Part shown: one piece after another, positions 56,007 to 64,000 of the stretch
Layout of the letters: every line of letters begins with the position of its first letter
How positions within the stretch are numbered: the stretch's first letter is position 1
NCBI RefSeq assembly: GCF_000695095.2
Contig: NZ_CP011454.1
Coordinates: 4,216,001 to 4,280,000 of the forward strand
Source: Gemmatimonas phototrophica
Lineage (GTDB): Bacteria; Gemmatimonadota; Gemmatimonadetes; Gemmatimonadales; Gemmatimonadaceae
Direction of reading: 5' to 3'
Length of the DNA stretch: 64,000 nucleotides
Notes under the pieces: model-generated
The model's database searches: none
What the model was told of the DNA's origin: nothing
What the model saw: only the letters and a program-made list of their open reading frames with translations
Translations under genes and position numbers: made by a program

Positions 56007-57491
56007 ATGTTTCTGCTGCCCGGGTTTCCCATGCCGCCATTCGGCGGCCTCGTTGTAGCGGCCCTCGTGGCTGCGTCGGCACCTGATGATTCGGAATCGG
56101 CACGTCAGGCCGCCCTCACCCGATTGCGGGCTGTGCAAGTCACCGCCTCAACCCGTGCAACGGTGTGCGGAGATGCGTCGAGTGGCAGCAGAACCTGGGG
56201 CACGTCGTGCGCAAGTCGTGAATTCAATGCGCCGCCGCTCCTCGAAGCCCCCACATTCAAGTGGCAGGTCGAATACGGCTGGTAGGGCACCTGGTCGCCC
56301 TGGATTGGCGAAGGGTTCATGCTCACCGGCAGCTGCACCAACGAAACCAATCAGGGGCTCAGTGCCCTCGACTTGCAGACCGGGATGGTCCGCTGGCGAC
56401 TCGCCGCGATCTGCCAGGAGGCGAACCGGAACGGCAGCATGGGCTCGGTTTCGTTCCACGAAGCGGGCCCCGGCAAGGTGCTGTTCGCCTTCCGGCGCGA
56501 GGACCGTCCCGCCACCGACTGGATGCTCATCGATCTCAAGACCGGACGCGTGCTGGAGCAGTACAAGCCAGTCAAGAGCGGTCCCACCACCGAAGTGGGG
56601 GGCGCGTTCAGCGTGATCACCACCTCGAGGGAAAATCAGCGCAGCTATCTCAACGTGCTGTCGCCGACACTCGATCGCATCGTTGGCCGCTACGAGGAAT
56701 TCCGCTTTGGTTGCCCGCCGTCCGAGAGCCAGTGCCCGCCGGTGTTCTCGCTGGCGGTAGCCTCCAGCGGCATGCTTTTTCTGAGTGGCATGTCCATTGA
56801 TCAGGCCGAGCCGCCCACGCGCCAGCTGCACGCGTTCGACGTGGCCTCCGGTGCGCTCCGGTGGAGACACACCGCGCAGCCCACGCGGGAAATTGACGGG
56901 CGTGGGCGGAAGGTACGCAGCGACGACGCGCGTCCCATGGTCGTCGATGGCAAGGTCATCATCCGTCTCGAAGACGAGAACAGCCATGCCCTGCGTGCCC
57001 TCGACGCGGCCACCGGCCGCATTCTCTGGAGCACCGACAAGCAGCCGCGCCGGGTCATGGAGAAACGCGGTCTCCTCGGGCCGCGCACGCTGACGACCTG
57101 GATTGGCGCAGGACAGTCAATCGTTGGGTACGTGACCAGCGAGGAAAAGAGCGAATTGATTGGCTGGAGCACCAGCAGCGGGAGCCAGCGGTGGAGCCGG
57201 GAGGTCCCGCGCAACACATACCTCACCGCATCCGCCGGCGGCGTGTTCTACACGGCGTACACCATCGACAAGCCTGGCAACATGAACGACGACCTCGAGC
57301 TTCACGGCTACGACGCCGAGACCGGGACCAAGCTCTGGAGCACCATCATTCCGGGGCACAACCGACCGTTCACAGGCGAGTGGAGCATTACGCAGGGCGA
57401 CTTCGGAGGGACCGGCGGCCCGGGGTGGCGCATTGGCCGCGACGGCGCGATCTACGGCGTGACCCTCAAGGGGGCGTACAAGCTGCAGTGA
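56007..57491 (+). pseudogene. PQQ-type beta-propeller gene interrupted by one in-frame TAG
   Basis: The frame begins at about 56007 with a signal-like MPPFGGLVVAALVAAS segment and reads to KWQVEYGW, then TAG (56283-56285), then continues in frame as GTWSPWIGEGFMLTGSC and on to 57491. The downstream part (390 residues from ATG 56319) has repeats such as LHAFDVASGALRWRH, LRALDAATGRILWST and LHGYDAETGTKLWST, typical of PQQ-like propellers. A single substitution would restore the gene. Alternatives are a recent nonsense mutation, suppression, or use of an internal start, which would lose export. Confidence 0.75.
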
Positions 57492-57504
57492 GTGGCGCTC
57501 AGTG

Positions 57505-58584
57505 TTAACGCGGCGCACGGGCCGCAGCCACCCCGTCAAAGTAGTCCACGATCCGGCGCGACGTCCGTCCAATCATGTCTTCCGTCTCGGCGTACGGTCC
57601 GGTAATGCCGTTGACGAAGAAGGCGATGACCACCGTCCCCGAGCGCGTGGAGATCATGCCGACATCGTTGGCGATGTTGGGACCGTCGCCGGTCTTGTGC
57701 GCCACCGGCACATCGAGAAAGTGCGGGATGCGGCGCACCCCGAGCTGTTGGCGACTCAAAATGGTTTTCATCATGGCCGACGCGGTCGCTGAGGCAAGGG
57801 TTCCGCGCTCAATGCCCTCGAGCAAACGGGCCGTCTCCCGCGGCGTCATGTCGCCCAGCCAATAGGCGTGGTCCTGAACGGTGAGCCGAGTGCGGGCTTC
57901 AATCAGCGCTTTCCGATTGGCCGGATCGCGAACGAATGCCACCCACTGGGCCCGTTCGCCGGTAAAGAGCGGGGTGTAAAGATCGAACAGCGGACTGTCC
58001 TGCGCTGCGTACTGCAGCCCGGTGGTTTCTTCCGCCGTCAGATTCGCAAACTCCGGCTTGAGCACCGCCAGCAGCTTGCGGCGATACTCATGCCCCCGGT
58101 TCACCATGCGCGTCCGTGAGTATCCGGACGCCGCCAGCCAGGCGTTGAGGCGCTCCACTCCGCCCACCCGGGTGGTCATGAGGTCGGTGGCCGTGTTGTC
58201 GCTCGTGATGATCATCTGGGTGATCAGATCTTTCACGGTCGGTTTGAGGCCCATGTCTAGAAACTGAAACACGCCGGTGCCGTCGCGGAGCTCCGCGCGT
58301 GTGATTTCCACACGCTCGTCGAGCATCAGCGTGTGCTGATCCGCCAGCTGAAAGGCGCGGATCATGATGGGAATCTTGATGACACTTGCGCTGCTGAAGG
58401 ATTGGTCAGCATTGACCATGGCCTCCTCTCCCGTGCGCAGATTCTTGACGTACACTCCCGCTGTGGCCGGGTATCGCGCCAGGTCAGCTTCGAGCAAGCG
58501 TGTGAGGTCACTCGTGGCGGATTGCGCCACCGCGCCATGCGGCAGGGCGAACAGCATCATCAAAGCCGGAAGTACCCGTCGCAT
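57505..58584 (-). CDS. Class A beta-lactamase-family serine hydrolase
   Basis: The 359-residue product starts at ATG 58584 (AAAGGAA upstream) and has a signal peptide ending GAVAQ. It has SxxK (Ser67-Val-Ile-Lys70), SDN (128-130) and KTG (297-299). It is longer than the usual 265-290 residues, with an insert before KTG, and the Omega-loop Glu is not clearly located. It may hydrolyse beta-lactams or another ester or amide. Export is consistent with either role. Confidence 0.85.
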   Translation of the reverse strand: MRRVLPALMMLFALPHGAVAQSATSDLTRLLEADLARYPATAGVYVKNLRTGEEAMVNADQSFSSASVIKIPIMIRAFQLADQHTLMLDERVEITRAELRDGTGVFQFLDMGLKPTVKDLITQMIITSDNTATDLMTTRVGGVERLNAWLAASGYSRTRMVNRGHEYRRKLLAVLKPEFANLTAEETTGLQYAAQDSPLFDLYTPLFTGERAQWVAFVRDPANRKALIEARTRLTVQDHAYWLGDMTPRETARLLEGIERGTLASATASAMMKTILSRQQLGVRRIPHFLDVPVAHKTGDGPNIANDVGMISTRSGTVVIAFFVNGITGPYAETEDMIGRTSRRIVDYFDGVAAARAPR

Positions 58585-58686
58585 GCACGGTTCCTTTTGG
58601 GGGGGATAACGTTGACTGGAGCCGCGAGCGCTCGAACAGGATGCGCGCGGCATCGGCGAAAGAGCCAACCGGCCCGCTACACAATC

Positions 58687-59676
58687 TTACAGGTGCAACA
58701 GGTTCGGATTCTGCCGTCCTGCGGCCGCGTCGTCGAGATTGGCGATCGTGGTCTCGGCGATCGTCGTCATCGCCTCCTGCGTAAAGAACGCCTGATGACT
58801 GGTGAGCAGCACATTCGGAAAGGAGATGAGGCGCGCGAGCACATCGTCGTGCATCACCACATCCGACAAGTCCCGAAAGAACTTGCCGTCCTCTTCTTCA
58901 TACACATCAAGACCCACGGCACCCACGTGCCCGGATTCGATCCCCGCCACCAGTGCGGCGGTATCGATCAACCCACCGCGACTCGTATTGATGATGGTGA
59001 CGCCCGGCCGCGTCGTGGCGAGCGTCGCGGCGTTGAGCAAATGATGGGTCTCCGGCATCAGCGGCACATGCAACGAGATGATGTCCGAATCGCGAAGCAG
59101 TTCGTCCAATGTGACATAGCGGACCCCGAGTGCGAGCAGGTCTGCACGGGGTTCCACATCGGTTGCCAGGATTGGACAGCCGAAGCCGAGCATGATACGC
59201 GAAAAGATCGCCCCGATTTTTCCGGTGCCCACGACACCAACGGTGCGGCCATGCAGGTCACGCCCGAGCAGCCCAGACAACCGGAAATTGAACTCGCGGG
59301 TGCGATTCCAGGCCCGATGGATACGCCGGTTGAGCGTTTGCAGCAGCCCCACCGCGAACTCCGCAACCGCATACGGCGAGTAGTAGCCCACCCGATAGCA
59401 CGCGATGCCGTGTGCTGCCGCCGCTGCCAGATCGAGATTGTTGAATCCGGTGGATCGCTGCACAATGCAGCGCACACCACCAGCGGCGAAGCGTGCCATC
59501 ACGTTGGCGGTCGCCCGATCGTTGACGAACAGACACACGGCGTCGTAGCCGTGCGCGAGCGCCGCCGTGTGGATATCCAGTTGCGCGGCGGTGAAGGTCA
59601 GATCGTGGCGGCCAGCACATGCCGCCGTGAGAAAATCGCGATCGTAGGAGTGAGTATCGTAAACAAGGACACGCAT
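58687..59676 (-). CDS. ldhA: 2-hydroxyacid dehydrogenase, D-lactate dehydrogenase (LdhA)-type
   Basis: The 329-residue product (ATG 59676) has Rossmann GVVGTGKIG, NTSRGGLID, DVYEEEDGKFF and a C-terminal FPNVLLTSHQAFFT with the catalytic His. The VYEEE...FF insertion and TSHQAF are typical of LdhA-type D-lactate dehydrogenases. It reduces pyruvate to D-lactate or a related acid with NADH. A GTG or other start is not indicated. It lies after the barrel protein gene on the same strand. Confidence 0.88.
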   Translation of the reverse strand: MRVLVYDTHSYDRDFLTAACAGRHDLTFTAAQLDIHTAALAHGYDAVCLFVNDRATANVMARFAAGGVRCIVQRSTGFNNLDLAAAAAHGIACYRVGYYSPYAVAEFAVGLLQTLNRRIHRAWNRTREFNFRLSGLLGRDLHGRTVGVVGTGKIGAIFSRIMLGFGCPILATDVEPRADLLALGVRYVTLDELLRDSDIISLHVPLMPETHHLLNAATLATTRPGVTIINTSRGGLIDTAALVAGIESGHVGAVGLDVYEEEDGKFFRDLSDVVMHDDVLARLISFPNVLLTSHQAFFTQEAMTTIAETTIANLDDAAAGRQNPNLLHL

Positions 59677-59782
59677 GGCACACCGGGTTGGGGTGAACGG
59701 CAACCACCCCGATCATCGGCATGCGATTGCTGATTGGAACTTCTCTCGCCACCGTCGCCGCGCAAGGCGGGGCAACCGTGCC

Positions 59783-60700
59783 CTAGAACAACCGCTGCGC
59801 ACCCAGCCGCACATACGGCACGTTCCCCGGGGCCAAGTCCGCCACGCGGCGGCCATCTCGCACATACTCGAGTCTGCGCAGCACCGTCATGCCGGCGTCG
59901 CCGGTGAGCTGCCACTTGCCACCCCGTGGCGCCCAGCGGAGCTGCGGACCCACCGTGGCGTTGGCAAGCCACAGCGCGTCGCTCCCGGCGATCCGCTGCG
60001 TTTCAGACAGGCCGTATTGTGCCCCCACCAGCGAGGCGTTGAGCCCCACGTCGAGTCCCTTGCGCGGCATCCACCAGAGGTCGCCGCGAGCCGGCAGCAG
60101 CGCATCCACCAAAAGGCGCCGCGACGGGCGCGACAGCACGTGCACCACAGGAATGGGGAGCAGCCGCCCGAAGCTTGAGGCGTAGGACAGCCCGGCCCCA
60201 ATCGTGGTGCGCGGCGACACGATCCGATCCACGAAGGCGGCCCCCTCAACGCGGAAGGCGTCACCATACAGCCCCGGTCGCAGCAGGCTCACCAGCGTGT
60301 GGCGGTCGCCGACGCTCCGCAGCAGCATGAGTTCGGCGGTGGCCACCTGCAAAGAGGTGAACGCGTCGCCAACCGCTCCCGGGCGATTCGTAAGCGGCGC
60401 GCGCGGCAGCGCCGCCCGCACAGCGCGCCATTGGCCACCAACCAGAACGATCGTATTGCCTTGCTGGCGCACAAGACGCTGCGAAAGCGTGATCTGCAAT
60501 GCCTGCTGTGTGAACTCCTCGCGGGCCGTTGTACCCGCCGGCACCGTCACCGGTGTGCCGCCAAAACTTTCCATGCGGACCGTCACCCGTTCACGCTGGG
60601 CGGCGAGTGTGGTGGGCAGCACCGAAGCAGCAAGCAGCCCGGCGAGACAGGCAACGCCGAGCGGACCTGGCCGACGAAAGGCATGCGGAAACTGGAACAT
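59783..60700 (-). CDS. Outer-membrane beta-barrel candidate (DUF6268-like)
   Basis: The 305-residue product (ATG 60700) has a signal peptide ending TTLAAQ, repeated amphipathic beta strands (RVTVRMESFGG, LLVDALLPARGDLWW, VGLNASLVGAQYGL) and a C-terminal Phe (AQRLF), which is the usual outer-membrane insertion mark. It may be in the DUF6268 outer-membrane family, but this rests on general pattern. The function is unknown. Confidence 0.65.
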   Translation of the reverse strand: MFQFPHAFRRPGPLGVACLAGLLAASVLPTTLAAQRERVTVRMESFGGTPVTVPAGTTAREEFTQQALQITLSQRLVRQQGNTIVLVGGQWRAVRAALPRAPLTNRPGAVGDAFTSLQVATAELMLLRSVGDRHTLVSLLRPGLYGDAFRVEGAAFVDRIVSPRTTIGAGLSYASSFGRLLPIPVVHVLSRPSRRLLVDALLPARGDLWWMPRKGLDVGLNASLVGAQYGLSETQRIAGSDALWLANATVGPQLRWAPRGGKWQLTGDAGMTVLRRLEYVRDGRRVADLAPGNVPYVRLGAQRLF

Positions 60701-60785
60701 GGCGGAGGGGGCGCGAGGAGGGGCCGGATTGGTATCTTCGATATAATCCAGTCTCAATAACGCGGCAATTTCACGAGCACTCGCC

Positions 60786-61532
60786 ATGCGCCACCGCCTC
60801 CGGTTCGTCGCCTTCCTCCTTTCGAGCGCCTCACTCTCCGCTCAGCCCGCCCCCATCGCGCGGGTGGACACCCTTGTGGCCACCGGTCAGGTGCCCGCCG
60901 CCGTGGCCCTGGTAGACCAGGCGCTCGCGGCCGCGCCGCGTGACTTCGAGGTGCTCTGGCGAGCGTCGCGCGTGCGGCTTCTGCAAGGCGACGCGCTGGC
61001 GGAGAAGAGCAAGGCGCAGGACAAGCTCTATCGCGAAGCGCTCGCGCTGGCCGAGCGAGCCATCAAGGCCAACCCGGGCGCGCCGGATGGATACCTCCGG
61101 CGAGCCGCCGCGAACGGCAAGGTCGCGCTCTTTGCCGGGGTGCTCGATGCCGCCGACTACGTCATCCAGACCCGCGAGGATACCGAGAAGGTCATCGCCA
61201 TGCGTGGCGTTCCGGCGCTGAGTGAGGCCAGCGCGCACTACATTCTCGGGCGTGCACATCTCAAGCTCACCGAAACGCCGCGTCCACTTCGCATGCCGCT
61301 CGGGCTCGGCTTCGGCAACGCCGCCGACGCGCTCACGCACCTCCGTCGGGCAACCGAATTGCGCCCCGGCTTCGTGATGTTCCAGCTGGAGTACGCGCGT
61401 GCGCTGCTCGCCAATGCGCGCCCTGCCGATGCCCGCGCTCTCTTGCAGCAGCTCCCTGCGCTCGCCAATCAGGAACCAGGTGACGAACAGCGGAAGCTTG
61501 AGGGGGCTGAGCTGCTCCGCACCATCCGCTGA
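60786..61532 (+). CDS. Exported TPR-repeat protein
   Basis: The 248-residue product has a short signal peptide ending SLSAQ and three to four TPR-like helical repeats (VDQALAAAPRDFEVLWRASR, ERAIKANPGAPDGYLRRAAA, LRRATELRPGFVMFQLEYAR). It resembles periplasmic TPR proteins of the RMD1/TatT type; the partner is unknown. It is divergent from the barrel gene, 85 bases between them. Confidence 0.75.
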   Translation: MRHRLRFVAFLLSSASLSAQPAPIARVDTLVATGQVPAAVALVDQALAAAPRDFEVLWRASRVRLLQGDALAEKSKAQDKLYREALALAERAIKANPGAPDGYLRRAAANGKVALFAGVLDAADYVIQTREDTEKVIAMRGVPALSEASAHYILGRAHLKLTETPRPLRMPLGLGFGNAADALTHLRRATELRPGFVMFQLEYARALLANARPADARALLQQLPALANQEPGDEQRKLEGAELLRTIR

Positions 61533-61690
61533 GTCATGTCCACGAGGACGGCACCGGTCTGGCAGGCAATCACGGCCGTGTCGCGCGATCAACTCACTCG
61601 TACCCTATCCAAGGGCTGTACAACCAGGCGTACGCAAGGCCCGTCCGCAGTCACGACTGGGACGGGTTCCTCGCTGCGGCTGCCAATCCC

Positions 61691-62149
61691 TCAGCACTGC
61701 CGCCGCCGTGCCACCAGTCCGAGCCCGACCAGGCCGGCCGCCGTAAGCAAGTAAAGGGAGTTCTCAAGCCTTTTGGGGATGCCGACGCCGGAACGAATCT
61801 CCACATCGTTCGCGCAGCAGGCGTTCACGACAACGGTGTAGTCGCCTAACCCAAGAAAAAGAACGTTGATCAGGTTATTGCCAAATCCAAATCCGGCAGG
61901 ACCGCATTGCGCCGGATATTTTGCGATGAAGCACCCGTCGTCATTCCCGCTGATGCTTTGGCCGCCGATGTAGCCACCCGCAAAGGGAAGCCCAGCACAG
62001 AGCTACATCTGCGGGTCGAACGGCGTGGTCCCGGTGGGGCCCGTGATGGACGTGTTGCGGTGGAGTAATCCCGGAATGTCTACGGCGCAAATCGTTCCCC
62101 GACAATCAGTTACGAAATGCACGCGATTCTCACATGCCACTCGGCGCAT
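61691..62149 (-). pseudogene. PEP-CTERM-like gene remnant with an in-frame TAG
   Basis: On the minus strand a frame reads RVACENRVHFVTDCRGT, then HRNTSITGPTGTTPFDPQM, TAG (62005-62003), then LCAGLPFAGGYIGGQS, YTVVVNACCANDVEIR and a C-terminal ENSLYLLTAAGLVGLGLVAR, basic RRRQC and a TGA at 61693-61691. The ending (hydrophobic helix plus basic tail) is like a PEP-CTERM sorting tag. The part before the TAG is short and lacks a signal peptide, so the gene is truncated. Confidence 0.65.
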
Positions 62150-62204
62150 TCGCACACCCGGCTCGGCAATTGTCAGATGGCGAGCCGGGCAGCTAAGCTT
62201 GCCC

Positions 62205-64000
62205 ATGATCTCGCTGCGGACATTGGGCGGAGTGGCCGTCACGCTGCTCGATGGACGGACACCGGCGCCAGGTGCGCTGCAACCGCGCCGTCTTGCGATG
62301 CTGGCGTTCGTGGCGCGATCGGGGGCGCTCGGCATCTCCCGCGACCGGATCGTCTCCACCTTCTGGCCGGATAGCCCCGAAGAAGCAGGCCGCCGGGCCG
62401 TGACGCAGGCGCTGTCCGCACTCCGCAGTGGATTGGATGCCCCGGAGCTCCTGCTCGGCACCCAGGAGCTGCGCCTCAACGCCGAGGTCGTGACCTGCGA
62501 CCTGTGGGAGTTCGAACGCGCCATCGCCGAACGCCGGTACGAACAGGCCGCGGCGCTGTATACGGGCCCGTTTCTGGACGGCTTCCGCCTGCCCAACGCC
62601 CCGGATTTTGAGCGGTGGCTGGACGAGACGCGTCGGACCCTTGCCGATCGTCACGATGTCGCGCTTGAGCGGCTGGCTCGGGCGGCCGACGGACGAGGCG
62701 AAACGCTCGCGGCGGCCGGCTGGTGGCGGCGCCGACTGGCGAGCGATCCGTTGAGTGCGCGGATTACGGCCGAGGTGGTGCGTGCGCTAGTGGCGTCTGG
62801 GGATGCTGCCGGGGCACAGGGGCAGGCGCGGGTCTATGCCTCGCTGGTGCGGCAGGAATTGGGCGTTGAGCCCGACCCGTTGGTGGAGTCGGCGCTGCAG
62901 CAGGCGCAGCGCGAAGCGCCGCCGCGTACAGAACGTCCGTCCTCGCCAGCGACGGTGCTGACCGCGGCCACTGCCCCGCCGCCGCCTGCCGTGGCGGAGC
63001 GGCGACCCGACGCGGCATCCTCGCCGCTCCCGACCACTGCGCCGGAGGCGGCGCCCACCCCTCAAGGGCGGTGGCTCCGATTTGGTGTGGCGGCCGCGCT
63101 ATCGGCCGCGGCGTTGCTGCTGGTGTGGCGCGCCGCCGTCTCCAATGCCGATCGCCTCGAACATGCGCACGTCGTAGACCCGAGTCGGGTGACATCGGAT
63201 GATGGGCTGGAGCTCGATCCGGCGATCAGCCCGAGCGGGCAGCAGATCGCCTACGCCGCCGGACAACCGGGGCGCATGCGGCTGTTGCTGCGCCAGCGTG
63301 ACGGCGGGCGTGCGGTGGAGCTGGTCCCCGGACAGTCTGGTGATCAGCGTCGCCCGCGGTGGTCTCCCGACGGCGCGCGACTGTTGTATCAGGCCAATCG
63401 TGCGATCTGGATGGTGCCGGCATTGGGTGGTGCGCCACGCGTGGTCGTCGAGGCGCCTGCCGACAGCGCAAAATCAGCCGCGTTTCCCACCTGGTCACCC
63501 GACGGGACATCACTGGCGTATGTAGTCGGTGACTCGCTGGTGGTGAGTGCCCTCGATGGAACGGCGCGGCGCGTTGTCATGGCCGAACCAGGGCTGCACT
63601 CTCCTGCATGGTCGCCGAACGATCGCTGGATCGCCGTGGTTGCCGGCAACCGCGATTTTCTGTACGGCGTGGTGGGCAACCTCGCTCCCAGTGCGCTGTT
63701 GCTGGTCCCTGCGCGCTGCGACATCCAACGTTCGCCTTGTCCGTCCACTACGGTTGGCGAACCCACCGCACTGCACCTAAGCCCGGAGTGGCGAGACAGT
63801 CGGCAGCTATTGTACGTATCGCAGCAGGGTGGCAGCCGAGATCTGTTTGGGGTTGAGATTGATGAGCGGGGCCATACGGCCGGTGCTCCCGTTCGACTCA
63901 CGTCAGGCACGAGTGCAGCAAGCGTGAGTGTCGCCACTGATGGTGTGACGCTCGCGTATAGTGTGCTGCAGCTGCAGTCCAATGTTTGGAGTACTCCCGT
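62205..64000 (+). CDS. BTAD/SARP-type regulator fused to PD40 propeller (partial)
   Basis: The frame starts at ATG 62205 and is open to the window end. Residues about 1-90 form a winged-helix DNA-binding domain (QPRRLAMLAFVARSG, RRAVTQALSALRSGL), residues about 95-245 a BTAD helical domain, then an Ala/Pro linker, a membrane helix (RFGVAAALSAAALLLVWRA) and TolB-like PD40 repeats (RWSPDGARLLYQA, TWSPDGTSLAYVV, AWSPNDRWIAVV). This is an AfsR/SARP-type head on a membrane-anchored sensor propeller. It diverges from the PEP-CTERM-like remnant. Confidence 0.88.
   Translation, partial: MISLRTLGGVAVTLLDGRTPAPGALQPRRLAMLAFVARSGALGISRDRIVSTFWPDSPEEAGRRAVTQALSALRSGLDAPELLLGTQELRLNAEVVTCDLWEFERAIAERRYEQAAALYTGPFLDGFRLPNAPDFERWLDETRRTLADRHDVALERLARAADGRGETLAAAGWWRRRLASDPLSARITAEVVRALVASGDAAGAQGQARVYASLVRQELGVEPDPLVESALQQAQREAPPRTERPSSPATVLTAATAPPPPAVAERRPDAASSPLPTTAPEAAPTPQGRWLRFGVAAALSAAALLLVWRAAVSNADRLEHAHVVDPSRVTSDDGLELDPAISPSGQQIAYAAGQPGRMRLLLRQRDGGRAVELVPGQSGDQRRPRWSPDGARLLYQANRAIWMVPALGGAPRVVVEAPADSAKSAAFPTWSPDGTSLAYVVGDSLVVSALDGTARRVVMAEPGLHSPAWSPNDRWIAVVAGNRDFLYGVVGNLAPSALLLVPARCDIQRSPCPSTTVGEPTALHLSPEWRDSRQLLYVSQQGGSRDLFGVEIDERGHTAGAPVRLTSGTSAASVSVATDGVTLAYSVLQLQSNVWSTP

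Noticed and set aside
58333-59733. A 466-codon plus-strand frame opposite the dehydrogenase gene
   Set aside because: The minus strand has a clear LdhA-type enzyme; the antisense frame is His/Arg-rich with no family match.
1-64000. Mobile elements, CRISPR arrays and RNA genes
   Set aside because: No transposase, integrase, terminal inverted repeat pair, spaced direct repeat array, or tRNA/rRNA-like segment was found on reading the window. The only clear tandem repeat is at 16103-16153, which has three units without spacers.

Overview
The window is GC-rich bacterial chromosome, densely coded on both strands, with short gaps, many ATGA, TAATG and GTGA overlaps, and convergent genes that nearly touch. 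Several traits suggest Gemmatimonadota (Gemmatimonas-like), though no rRNA or marker gene fixes the taxon: a Ser/Thr kinase with a C-terminal TPR-like region, a BTAD-type regulator fused to PD40 propeller repeats, many secreted beta-propellers with Ala-Gln signal peptidase sites, Asp-box sortilin-like proteins and paired exported amidohydrolases. This placement is inference. I see no tRNA, rRNA, CRISPR, transposase, integrase or prophage.

0-16 kb: an ABA4-like membrane protein; a GMC oxidoreductase with its gluconate-dehydrogenase-subunit-3 partner; a large Ser/Thr kinase; a small protein with a possible CNF-like Cys/His pair; a two-gene molybdenum hydroxylase (2Fe-2S subunit plus Tat-exported molybdopterin subunit); a selenium-binding-protein-like propeller; a GNAT; and a five-gene minus-strand operon of small membrane and unknown proteins containing DUF2200. 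16-31 kb: a repeat and hairpin leader; two exported amidohydrolase genes; a phospholipase D family enzyme behind a strong terminator; CBS protein; sulfatase; hybrid histidine kinase; alpha/beta hydrolase; an exported FAH-family protein with an NRAMP-like transporter; DUF4342; SnoaL-like protein; K+ channel-like protein.

31-48 kb: gamma-glutamyltransferase, polyphosphate kinase, a 1099-residue Asp-box protein, an Fe-S L-serine dehydratase followed 19 bases later by an exported RidA domain fused to a seven-repeat FG-GAP propeller, a multicopper oxidase whose copper motifs appear in permuted order, a cupredoxin-like lipoprotein, a P-loop kinase-like protein and an NAD epimerase. 48-53 kb: a cytochrome c / PHM-like copper monooxygenase-type protein, an LVIVD propeller and a DUF305 protein. 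With the multicopper oxidase pair these form a stretch rich in exported copper- or redox-type proteins.

53-64 kb: a small aspzincin-like metallopeptidase, a GNAT, a YfcC transporter, a class A beta-lactamase-family serine hydrolase, an LdhA-type dehydrogenase, an outer-membrane barrel candidate, a TPR protein and the start of a BTAD-PD40 regulator that runs off the edge. Three broken genes lie here: a VOC/glyoxalase remnant with two in-frame TGA codons, a PQQ-type propeller cut by one in-frame TAG, and a PEP-CTERM-like remnant cut by an in-frame TAG.

No single obvious new defence or mobile system is visible. The strongest leads are the permuted multicopper oxidase, the RidA-propeller fusion next to serine dehydratase, and the PHM/cytochrome fusion with its exported neighbours.
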